Source: Saprospiraceae bacterium
GTDB lineage: Bacteria; Bacteroidota; Bacteroidia; Chitinophagales; Saprospiraceae
NCBI GenBank assembly: GCA_016714085.1
Contig: JADJNW010000001.1
Coordinates: forward strand, 310,001 to 374,000
Length of the DNA: 64,000 nt
Reading direction: 5' to 3'
The position numbers and the translations under genes are program-made. Positions 26,458 through 37,000 of this stretch are shown in pieces (position 1 is the stretch's first letter; each line of letters opens with the position of its first letter). The notes below the pieces were generated by a model. That model made no database searches, was not told the origin of the DNA, and worked only from the letters and a program-made list of their open reading frames with translations.

Positions 26458-26868
26458 TCCTTTTTTTAAAGAAACTCTTTGCACAACGATTTGGTTTACT
26501 GAGCAAGACAAGAGTAGTATTTAAATTTACCTTCAAATCAAGGTAGTACAGATTTGTATTTTATTGAATTATTTTCAATGGCACTTTGTTTTAAAAATGT
26601 AAATATTTGTAAGGCTCTCAGCTCTTGTTTAGACTTAGTCTAATACGAATAGAAAGAATTTATAAATACTTTATTTGGATATATCTGAAGAAAAGAGTAT
26701 TTTGTGTTAGAATTACACAACACACAAAACGATTATCTCTTCAAAAGAGCTTGCCTTTGCTGTTTTTAAGCAAAATTTAAATTTTTTCCCAAACAGTAAA
26801 TACAACCACACTCTAACTCCTTAGAGTTGAGGTTTTTGCAAATTTAAGGCATAGTTAATAATTCAACA
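26458..26868. other. Intergenic region upstream of a small ORF
   Basis: 411 AT-rich bases. The only structures I can point to are the palindrome TAGACTTAGTCTA at 26630-26642 and a small AACTC/GAGTT hairpin at 26815-26828. No exact promoter box is seen. It separates the divergently transcribed yyaL-like gene from the small ORF and the giant gene. Confidence 0.4.
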
Positions 26869-27126
26869 ATGTACGCACGAAAAAGCTGCATTTTGCTGAT
26901 GCTTTTATGTGCATTTATTGACCGATTTTCAGGTCAACACGATTTAGCTATGCTTCAAAAAGAGTTTTACACGAAAATTAATAACTGTTACTATCCACAA
27001 GATAACCTGGAGAGTAGGATAACTACTTTTAGCAGACCTGAAAAGCAAGTGAGCCTATCTAACACCCCATTTTTTTTTCGAATTGCTATTTTTTTTTTGA
27101 AAGATACAAATTCACCAATTGTATGA
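26869..27126 (+). CDS. Small possible secreted protein
   Basis: An 85-residue ORF with an N-terminus that could be a signal peptide (RKSCILLMLLCAFIDRF), then a polar stretch and a Phe-rich tail. Two long T-runs (27067-27075 and 27087-27096) encode the Phe residues, which makes the 3' half unreliable. It precedes the giant surface-protein gene by about 90 bases. I recognise no family; it could be noise or a broken gene. Confidence 0.3.
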   Translation: MYARKSCILLMLLCAFIDRFSGQHDLAMLQKEFYTKINNCYYPQDNLESRITTFSRPEKQVSLSNTPFFFRIAIFFLKDTNSPIV

Positions 27127-27430
27127 ATTTGAATAGTAATTATTTGCATTCAATTGATTATTAAATAATTGAATATTTAAATAACACCTATATTATACAA
27201 TTTAAAATCATAATTTCATGAAGCGGGTTTCACACTATTCAAGAAGTTCAGACTGGGTCTGTTATTGCTATCTACGGCTTTTGTTACTTATCTGAGTTAT
27301 GCTTATTTCCACAATAATAGTTTAACGACAGATCAGGCTGTTCAAACGACTAAAACTACTACCCCATCAAAATCTGGGCAAGCTCAGATGATGATGCCTG
27401 GGCTGCTGTCTTGTTAAGGATCCTTCGCTC

Positions 27431-28450
27431 TTGTTGGTCCAAGGGGGGGCGCGCGCGCGGAGCACGCCGCAAATTGCAGATGATGTCCCAATGGATCCTT
27501 GTTCCATGCAATCCGACGAACTTGGCGGACAGGCATTTAAAGATTTTGATTCTGATGGTACGCAAGATCAATTTGATATTGGACAATCAGGTATCGTAGT
27601 AACGATTTATGATTGTAATGGCAACCAAGTCGGGATAACTGTAACCGATGCTAACGGGGAATGGACGGTGACCGGATTGACTCCTGGAGCGCAGTACCGG
27701 GTGGAGTTTTCCATTCCGGCTTCTTTGCCCTTGTTAGAAGAAAGCTTTGCAGGAACTGACAACGGCACTAGTGTGCAGTTTGTGTCTCCGGGAACTTGTG
27801 AGGTGGATTTCGGCGTATTGGATCCGGTTTGCTACTGTCAGGAGAATCCACCCATGAGCCTCGCTTGTTACGAAAACGGCTCCGGGGTTGGAAATACCAA
27901 TGGCGTATTTGTATCCATAGACTATGATTATGCTGGCACTAACCCCATGCCTGCAAAAGATTTTGACGCCAATACCGTAGGCGCGCTTTGGGGGGTATCG
28001 TACCAAAAGAGTAATAAACGGATGTTCACCAGCACTTTCCTGAAAAGGCACGTTGGCTTTGGTCCGCGCGGTGCAGATGGTGTTTATGTCATGGACTATA
28101 GCGGTGCAGTGCCTAGCCTCGTGGGTGGTTTTGACCTGCAAGGGGTTGTCCCCTCCAACGGTGGACTCGCTATTGACCTCGGTACCGTCAATCGTACCAG
28201 TGTGCCAGGAGCCATCGCCGCCGGTGCCGCCGGTGATTTCCAGTTGCCTGCTGATCGAACACTGGCTTCCGTTGACCTGGATGCTTTTGGCAAAGTAGGT
28301 CGCACCAGCTATGGAGATATTGACATAGAAGAAGACGAAAGTAATTTGTGGTTGGTCAACCTAAATCAAGCTGCGCTGATAGCGGTGGATTTGAATGGCT
28401 ATACACCCAGCGCTGCCATTCCTGCTACATTGCCCAGCGCGCTCAGGTAA
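27431..28450 (+). CDS. Giant-protein fragment: SdrD-B-like domain and start of head region
   Basis: This 339-residue open segment opens in a G/C-rich stretch of doubtful quality (27450-27470) and then encodes an SdrD-B-like domain: GGQAFKDFDSDGTQDQFD, VVTIYDCNGNQVG, DANGEWTVTGLTPGAQYRVE. These Ca2+-binding beta-sandwich modules are stalk elements in surface proteins. It continues into a head region with YGDIDIEEDESNLWLVNL. The true N-terminus is upstream: ATG at 27218 followed, after one missing T near 27229, by a hydrophobic signal (FRLGLLLLSTAFVTYLSYAY); one extra G near 27400 joins it to this frame. The segment ends at a false stop where one G is missing near 28441. Confidence 0.75.
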   Translation: MLVQGGARARSTPQIADDVPMDPCSMQSDELGGQAFKDFDSDGTQDQFDIGQSGIVVTIYDCNGNQVGITVTDANGEWTVTGLTPGAQYRVEFSIPASLPLLEESFAGTDNGTSVQFVSPGTCEVDFGVLDPVCYCQENPPMSLACYENGSGVGNTNGVFVSIDYDYAGTNPMPAKDFDANTVGALWGVSYQKSNKRMFTSTFLKRHVGFGPRGADGVYVMDYSGAVPSLVGGFDLQGVVPSNGGLAIDLGTVNRTSVPGAIAAGAAGDFQLPADRTLASVDLDAFGKVGRTSYGDIDIEEDESNLWLVNLNQAALIAVDLNGYTPSAAIPATLPSALR

Positions 28451-30051
28451 GGCAATATCCGATTGCTTCCATACCAGGTGCGCCGACTTGCGTCAATGGT
28501 CAACTTCGTCCATTCGGATTGAAATTTCATCAGGGGCGTGGCTATCTTGGTTTGATTTGTGACGCTTCGGGTTCTGCTACTATTTTGAAACCCGCCGAAT
28601 TAACGGCTTTTGTAGTTTCCTTTGATCCTAAAAACCCTACGTCTTTTACTACGGAGATACAATTTCCAATGAATTACAACCGCGAGCAATATTATCAGCG
28701 GCTTGACGGCACGCAGCAGGTGATGGGTTGTTGGGAACGCTGGGTGAACACCTGGGATGAGGCACAGATTAATGCCAACGGGATGGCTTATGGCAGGTTT
28801 ATAGCTGCGCCTCAGCCGCTGGTTTCCGATATTGAATTCACAGAAGACGGCTCTATGATTATCGGCATCATGGATCGCTTTGCACATCAAGGAGGCTGGG
28901 ATAACTATCGGGCGATTTCCGGAGATCGCACCCAGCGGAATGTCGGTTCGGTCGGCGATATTATTTTTGCAAAAAACAACAACGGCACCTTTGTGCTGGA
29001 ACAGGGAGAGAATGATACAAAGAGTACACCTGCTGGTTTTGAGACGAATGACGGACCTACCAATGCCGGCGAGTATTTTTGGGGCGATTTCTTTACGGGT
29101 TCGGATGCTTCTCACCATGAAACTACTTTGGGCGCTTTGGCTTACGTAAAAGGGAAAGGGGAAGTAGCCGCCACTGTATTTGACCCACTTGCTTTTAATT
29201 CTCAAGGGGTGATGTGGTTAAATACCAACACGGGAGCCAATAATCGGGTCTATCAGGTAGTGGCAGGGTTGATACCTTCTTTTGGTAAAGGAGGTGGTTT
29301 GGGTGACATCGAAGCGCTTTGTGATTTATCGCCACTTGAAATTGGCAATTATGTATGGGAAGATACCGACCGCGACGGCGTACAAGACCCTTGTGAGCCG
29401 CCCTTGCAAGGCGTTACAGTCAATCTGTACGATGCCACCGGAGCATTAGTAGCTACTACTACTACAGATGCGAAGGGCGAATATTATTTCGACACAGACG
29501 ATGGACTGTTACCTAACACACAATATTATATTGTTTTTGGGCAAGGGCAAGTTTCTAATGGCGCTATCCAATTGAATGGCGATGACTATATGCTCACTCA
29601 AAGCAATACGGGTGCTGGTGCCAACCCGGATATAAATGACTCTGACCCCGGTGCAGCATTGAGCAGTGGCTTGCCGGGCAGCATCCCCAATGGCTTACCT
29701 TATATTAGTTACACAACCGGTGATTTGGGTGAAAATGACCATAGCCTAGACGCGGGTTTTTTCATAACAGAATTTGACTTGGCTTTAACAAAGGTATTGA
29801 GTGCTGGTACGCCTGGTCCATTCGTACCTGGCAGTACGGTTACATTTGATATTACGGTTTATAATCAAGGAGATGTAACAGCTACGAATATTCAAATCAG
29901 TGATTATATTCCAACTGGTCTTATGCTAAATGACGCCGCGTGGACGCAGATGGGCAATACTGCTAGGCGGGTCACCCCAATTGCCAGTCTGGCACCGGGC
30001 GCTTCGACAACAGTTTCCATCACTTTTACAATTAGCCCAACTTTCACATGA
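28441..30051 (+). CDS. Giant-protein fragment: head region, second SdrD-B-like domain, DUF11 repeat 1
   Basis: The meaningful frame starts near 28441 (AQVRQYPIASIPGAPTC). It encodes a head region with GRGYLGLICDASGS, VSDIEFTEDGSMIIGIMDRF and GDIEALCDLSPLEIGNYVWE, typical of the N-terminal portion of large SdrD-B proteins of Bacteroidota. A second SdrD-B-like domain follows (DTDRDGVQDPCEPPLQGVTV, with DAKGEYYF). The first DUF11 repeat begins at 29773 (FDLALTKVLSAGTPGPF). Translation stops at TGA 30049-30051 where all sister repeats have Gly (FTGTQ or FQGTS), that is GGA replaced by TGA; the same frame stays open for another 960 bases. Confidence 0.75.
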   Translation, partial: AQVRQYPIASIPGAPTCVNGQLRPFGLKFHQGRGYLGLICDASGSATILKPAELTAFVVSFDPKNPTSFTTEIQFPMNYNREQYYQRLDGTQQVMGCWERWVNTWDEAQINANGMAYGRFIAAPQPLVSDIEFTEDGSMIIGIMDRFAHQGGWDNYRAISGDRTQRNVGSVGDIIFAKNNNGTFVLEQGENDTKSTPAGFETNDGPTNAGEYFWGDFFTGSDASHHETTLGALAYVKGKGEVAATVFDPLAFNSQGVMWLNTNTGANNRVYQVVAGLIPSFGKGGGLGDIEALCDLSPLEIGNYVWEDTDRDGVQDPCEPPLQGVTVNLYDATGALVATTTTDAKGEYYFDTDDGLLPNTQYYIVFGQGQVSNGAIQLNGDDYMLTQSNTGAGANPDINDSDPGAALSSGLPGSIPNGLPYISYTTGDLGENDHSLDAGFFITEFDLALTKVLSAGTPGPFVPGSTVTFDITVYNQGDVTATNIQISDYIPTGLMLNDAAWTQMGNTARRVTPIASLAPGASTTVSITFTISPTFT

Positions 30052-31014
30052 ACGCAGTTAGTCAATTATGCAGAAATCAGATCATCTGATAACGTTTTTA
30101 ATCTTTCGGATATAGACTCTCATTCTGATAATTCTAATAATAACGACGCGGGCGGCAGCCCAAACAGTGCTGCGGATAACGCTATAAATGGAGATGGTAC
30201 GGGTACGCCCGGTGATACCAATGCCGCCACGGATGAAGACGACCACGACCCAGCATTGATTAATATTATACAAACCTTTGATTTGGCTTTGCGTAAAACG
30301 CTAAGTGCTGCTACGCCGGGTCCTTTCATGCAAGGAAGCACTGTCACATTCAATATTGAAGTGATTAACCAAGGTACAGTCCTTGCGAGCAATATTCAAG
30401 TAAGCGATTACATTCCCACCGGATTGACGCTCAATGATGCCAACTGGACGCAGGCAGGCAGCGTGGCAACGCGCACTAATACGATTACTTCCTTGGCTCC
30501 AGGCGCTTCCACCACAGTGAGTATCACTTATAGTATCAATATTAATTTCCAGGGAACTTCCATTCGCAACTGGGCAGAGATTTCTAGTGCCAGCAATGCC
30601 TTAGGTTTACAAGATGTGGACTCTACGCCGGACGGTACCAATTTTAACCAACCCGGCGAAACCAATGATTTGAATGATGATAATGTAATCAATCAGGATG
30701 GTAAAAACGGCGGCGATGAGGACGACCACGACCCGGCAGAAATTCAAGTGATACAAACGTTTGACCTGGCTTTGAAAAAGACTTTAAGTCCGCTTACACA
30801 AATACCTTTTGAAGCAAACGACCCGGTAAAATTCATTATTACGATCACTAACCAAGGTAGTGTAACAGCAACGAACGTTGTTGTAAGTGATTATATCCCT
30901 ACCGGTTTACTGTTGACAGGCGGCGGCATGGGCGTATGGATGCAGAGCGGTAGCGTGGCTACCCCTGATTACCCCGATTGCTTCTTTAGCTCCGGGGGCA
31001 TCTACTACGGTTGA
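30052..31014 (+). CDS. Giant-protein fragment: DUF11 repeats 1 (end) to 3
   Basis: The frame continues directly after the TGA at 30049 as TQLVNYAEIRSSDN. The first internal start candidate is the ATG at 30256. Repeats 2 and 3 begin at 30277 and 30760. The acidic linker between them (GKNGGDEDDHDPAEIQ) is of the long NQDGKNGG type. The segment ends at 31014 after an extra C in the run 30962-30965; removing it restores ATLITPIASLAPGASTTVEI in the frame of the next segment. Confidence 0.75.
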   Translation, partial: TQLVNYAEIRSSDNVFNLSDIDSHSDNSNNNDAGGSPNSAADNAINGDGTGTPGDTNAATDEDDHDPALINIIQTFDLALRKTLSAATPGPFMQGSTVTFNIEVINQGTVLASNIQVSDYIPTGLTLNDANWTQAGSVATRTNTITSLAPGASTTVSITYSININFQGTSIRNWAEISSASNALGLQDVDSTPDGTNFNQPGETNDLNDDNVINQDGKNGGDEDDHDPAEIQVIQTFDLALKKTLSPLTQIPFEANDPVKFIITITNQGSVTATNVVVSDYIPTGLLLTGGGMGVWMQSGSVATPDYPDCFFSSGGIYYG

Positions 31015-31093
31015 AATAGATTTTACGATTGATCCTAATTTTACCGGCACTCAAATCGTAAATTATGCTGAAATCAGCAGCGCGGGCAACGCA

Positions 31094-34000
31094 TTGGGTT
31101 TACCAGATATTGACTCCGACCCCGATGTGCTCAACAACAACGACCCCGGTGGTCAGCCCGACAGCCCTGCTGATGATTATGTCAATGGCAATGGCAATGG
31201 CACAGTTGGCGACGGCGTTGCAGCAACCGACGAAGACGACCATGATGGCGAACTCATTCTCGCAGGTACATTTTTTGACTTAGCCTTGCGCAAAACGCTG
31301 ACTACGCCTGGTCCTTACATACCAGGGCAATTAGTAACCTTCACCATTGAAGTGATTAATCAGGGTACAGTGACTGCTACCAATATTGAGGTGATTGATT
31401 ATTTAGTCGTACCATTCTTACAATTGCAAGATGCTAATTGGACACAGAGTGTCAACAGTCAGGGACTTAGTGTGGCTACTTTAAATACACCTATTCCGAC
31501 GCTGGCTCCGGGTGCTTCCACTATTCGTACGATTACCTTCCGTATTGATCCTAACTCACCAGGTGGAAGCGGTGCTAATTTTGCCGAAATTCTCAGCGCG
31601 GATAATGCAATGGGGCTGTCAGATATTGATTCAAGCCCTGATGAGCTAATAGGTAACGATGGGGGTAGTGTGCCTAATGGAGCGACAGATAATTATGTCG
31701 ATGGTAATGGTACTGGTTTCTTTGGTACTGATAACCCACTGACCGATGAAGACGATCAAGACCCGGCACAAATTAGCTTTGGTAATGTATTCGATTTAGC
31801 ATTGACAAAATCGGAGGATAAATTTAGTGGATTAAATAACCCGCCCTATGAGCCGGGTGAAACAGTGTATTTTAATCTATTTGTACTTAATCCTGGTACG
31901 GTGGAAGGCATGAATATTCAAGTCACGGATTATATTCCAACGGGTTTAATCCTAGTAGATCCCAATTGGACCGAAACCTCTCCGGGTAAGGCAACTTTAA
32001 ATACCCCGATTGCCTCCCTAGCGCCAGGCGCGTTTACCGTTGTATCCATTGCTTTTCAGATTGACAATAATTTCCAAGGAGACCAGATTGTCAATTACGC
32101 GGAGATTTCAAGTGCAAGTAATGCCTTGGGCTTAAACGACATAGATTCTCGACCGGATAATGACAATACCAACGACGGCGGCGGTCAGCCCAATAGTTCA
32201 GCCGATAACGCCTATGCTGGTAGTGGCACGGGTGTGCCTGGTGATGGCGTCGCCGCTACCGATGAAGACGACCATGATCCTGCATTAGTTGCGGTACAAC
32301 AAACCTTTGATTTGGCTTTACGCAAAACGCTGGCGGGCGCTGGTCCTTTTGTACCGGGAGGTGCAGTGACCTTTAATATCGAAATCACCAATCAAGGGAC
32401 GCTCGATGCAACCAATGTGCAAATCAGCGATTATATTCCGACCGGTTTGACTTTGAATGATGCAAGCTGGACAGCTTCAGGCGGTATCGCTACCTTAAAC
32501 ACGTCGATTGCATCTATTCCAAAAGGCGCAACGGTGACTCGAACGATTACTTTTCAAATCCAATCAGGATTTGAAGGTACTTCCATCATCAACTATGCAG
32601 AAATCTCCGGTGCCAGTAATGCTTTAGGGCTTGCCGACATAGATTCCGATCCGGATAACATTAGCAATAATGACGCAGGTGGTCTGCCCGGCAGCGCTAC
32701 AGATAATACAATTACAGGAGATGGCACGGGTGCACCCGGAGATGGCGTAGCTGCTACCGACGAGGATGATCACGACCCGGCGCAGGTAACGGTTACACAA
32801 ATCTTCGATTTAGCTTTACGCAAAACGCCGAGCGCCACCACTCCCGGTCCTTTTGTTCCGGGTAGTGCAGTGACCTTCAATATAGAAATTTTCAATCAAG
32901 GCACTTTAACTGCCACTAATATTCAGGTTACAGATTATATTCCAACTGGATTGATATTAAACGATCCCATTTGGACTCAAAGTGGCGCTACTGCTACCTT
33001 AGTAGATCCGATTGCGTCGCTGGCGCCTGGTGCGAGTACGATTGTCGCAATCACTTTCAATGTGGATGTGAATTTTATGCAAACCTCCATCCGCAACTGG
33101 GCGGAGATTTCCAGCGCCAGCAATGCCTTAGGTTTACAGGATATTGACTCTACGCCGGATGGTACGAATTTTAATCAACCCGGGGAAACCGATGATTTGA
33201 ATGATAATAATATAGTAAACCAGGATGGCAAAAACGGCGGCGACGAAGATGACCACGACCCTTCTGAGCTTACAATTGTACAAACTTTTGACCTGGCTTT
33301 GCGCAAAACATTGAATGTCAGCACTCCAGTCCCTTTCTATCCTGGAAGTACAGTCACTTTTACGATTGAAATTATCAATCAGGGGACGTTGGATGCGACG
33401 AATGTGCAGGTAAATGATTACATTCCGACAGGCTTGACTTTGGCAGATGCCAATTGGACGGCTTCCGGCGGTCGGGCTACCCTCAATACACCCATCGCCA
33501 GCTTGCCTGCGCGTACCAGCACAACTCGAAGCATCACTTACACGATTAACAGCAATTTTACCGGTACGCAAATTATCAACATAGCCGAAATTGCTTCCGC
33601 ACAAAATGCTTTAAATCAATCGGATAAAGATTCAAATCCAGATAATACGAGTAACAATGACGCCGACGGTCGAGCCGGTAGCGCCGCCGATAATGCAGTC
33701 GATGGGAATGGCACGGGTACGCCTGGCGGTATCAATCCTGCCACCGATGAGGACGACCAAGACCCGGCTTTAATAAACGTGACTCAAATTTTTGACCTCG
33801 CGTTGCGAAAAACCTTGAGCACTAGCACGCCTGGCCCATTTGCGCAAGGCAGTACCGTTACTTTCAATATCGAAGTCATAAATCAAGGAACTTTGCCCGC
33901 TACCACCATTGGCGTCAGCGATTATATTCCAACGGGTTTGACCCTGAATGATGGCAATTGGACGGCAGTTGGAAATATCGCTCGTTTGAACACCGCGATT

Positions 34001-37000
34001 CCAAGTCTTGCCCCAGGTGCTTCTATGACGCTTTCCATTACTTTTACCATTGACGCCAATTTCCAGGGAACGTCTATTCGCAACTGGACGGAAATCACCG
34101 GCGCTACCAATGTATTGGGTTTGCAGGATATTGACTCTACACCCGATGAGATGAATTTCAATACCCCTGGTGAATTAGACCAATTGGCGAATGACAATGT
34201 GGTGGACCAAAACGGCAATCATGGCGGCGACGAGGATGACCACGACCCAGCAGAAATTGCGGTACAACAGACTTTTGACTTGGCTTTGCGCAAAACGCTC
34301 AGCCCAACTACACAGCAACCTTTTGACCCTGGCGATCCGGTCACCTTTGTGATAACGGTTTTCAACCAGGGTACTGTTGATGCGGCTGATATTCAAATCA
34401 GCGATTATATTCCGAATGGTTTGACGCTCAATGACGCCAACTGGACAGAGACCTCTCCCGGCGTTGCCATGTTGAATACGCGGATTGCTTCTCTGGCAGC
34501 AGGGCAATCTACAACACGCACGATTACTTTCACCTTAGACCCGGGTTTTGTAGGTTCGTCTCTTACCAACTACGCCGAAATTTCAGAAGCAGGCGACCCG
34601 CACGTCTATATAGATATAGATTCCGAGCCTGATAGTCTCAATACCAATGATGCAGGCGGTCAGCCTGACAGCCCTGCGGATGACTATGTAGATGGCAATG
34701 GCACAGGTACGCCTGGCGATGGCGTTGCTGCAACAGATGAAGATGACCACGATTCAGAGACGATTCTTGCCGGTACCTTCTTTGACCTGGCGCTGCGCAA
34801 AACGCTTACTTCGGTCGGTCCTTTTAGTCCGGGAGATTTAGTTACATTTACAATTGAAGTAATCAACCAAGGAACTATAACAGCAACAGATATTGAGTTG
34901 GTGGATTATATCACGACGACCAATCTAATCTTGATGGATCCTGATTGGACCGCTGGTATTAGTAGTCAAGGTTTGGATATTGCTACGCTGAATACGCCCA
35001 TTGCTTTTTTAGCACCAGGCGCATCAACTACGGTGGATATTACCTTCCAGCTTGACCCAATGGCTGTCGGCGGAAGTGCTTTTAATTTTGCGGAAATTCT
35101 GGATGCGGATAATGCAATGGGGCTGTCGGATATAGATTCAAGTCCAGATGATGTGATCAATGACGATGGCGGTAGTGTACCTACCGGAGCAACGGACAAC
35201 TATGTGGATGGGGATGGAACGGGTGCTTTTGGTGTGGATAATCCTTTTACCGATGAAGACGACCAGGATCCAGCAGTAGTAAGCTTTGGAGATGTATTCG
35301 ATTTATCTTTGATAAAATACCCAGATAATACAGGGCTAAATAGCCCACCTTATGTACCGGGTGAAACGGTTTATTTCACCATATTGGTCGGTAATTTAGG
35401 TACAGTGGATGCGAGTGATATCCAAGTATCCGATTACATTCCAAGTGGTATGACACTGGTGGATGCCAACTGGACGGAAACTTCACCGGGTATTGCTACT
35501 TTAAATACGCCTATCGCCTCGCTTCCAGCAGGTTCCTTTACCAGTTTGACAATTGCCCTTCAGATTAATAATAATTTCCAGGGTGGTCAGCTTATTAATT
35601 ACGCTGAAATCAGCAGCGCGATTGATGTGGAAACAGGCTTGCCAGGTATGGACATTGATTCTCAATTTGACCAGGATAATACCAATGATGCCGGTGGACA
35701 ACCGGACAGTGCTGCTGATGACTATTTTAATGGGGATGCCACAGGCATGATTGGTGACGGCGTAGCTGCCACGGATGAAGATGATCACGACCCGGCATTG
35801 ATCGAGGTACAACAAGCCTTTGACCTGGCTTTACGCAAAACCGTTTCCGGCGCTGGTCCTTTTGTGTCGGGCGGTACGGTGACATTCAATATAGAAGTGT
35901 TTAACCAAGGTACGCTGGATGCAACCAATGTTCAAATCAGCGATTATATTCCAAGCGGATTGACCTTGAATGATGGCAACTGGACTGCAACAGGTGGCAT
36001 CGCCACTTTGATTACCCCTATTCCAAATCTGGCTTCGGGCGCTTCTACGATTGTGCCAATCACCTTCACCATTGACAACAATTTTGAAGGTACGAATCTG
36101 GTCAATTTTGCCGAGATTTCTGCTGCTTCTAATGCATTGAGTTTACCGGATATAGATTCCAAGCCGGATAATATCAATACCAATGATGCCGGCGGTCACG
36201 TGAATAGCGCTACCGATGATGTAATAACCGGCGATGGTACGGGTGTGCCCGGCGACGTCAATGCTGCGACCGACGAAGATGACCACGACCCTGCTCCCGT
36301 GACGATTACGCAAACCTTTGACCTGGCGCTGCGCAAAACCTTGAGCCCTGCTACACCCGGACCTTTCCTACCCGGTGTTTTGGTCACGTTTACTATTGAA
36401 GTGGTAAATCAAGGTACACTTACTGCGAATGATGTTCAAATCAGTGATTACATCCCAGCCGGATTGGTTTTGAATGATGAGGATTGGATAGAGACAGCTG
36501 GTGTGGCTACTTTGGCGGATCCGATTCCATTATTGGCACCTGGCGCGAGTACAACAGTGGATATTACTTTCAGCGTGGAAGTTGGCTTCCAGGGTACGAC
36601 TATCCGCAACTGGGCGGAGATTTCCGGCGGTACAAATTTGTTGGGTTATCCAGATATTGATTCTGATCCAAATGGTACAAATTTCAACGAACCCGGCGAG
36701 ACCGACGATTTGAATGATAACGATGTTGTGAATCAGGATGGCAAAAACGGTGGTGATGAAGACGACCATGATCCGGCAGAAATCAATATCGATCACACCT
36801 TTGACCTGGCATTGCGCAAAACATTGAATGCTGCACCAGATGTGGTTTTCAAACCTGGGGATGATGTTACTTTCACAATTAAAGTGTTGAATCAAGGGAC
36901 TCTGGATGCGACGGACATTCAAATCAGCGATTACATCCCAACGGGAATGACGCTGAATGACGCCAACTGGACGGCTGCCGGTGGTATTGCTACTTTGAAC

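Noticed and set aside
30049..30051. Recoded UGA (selenocysteine or an altered genetic code)
   Set aside because: The position is Gly in sister repeats, no selenocysteine-type context is visible, and other genes in the window end at TGA normally.
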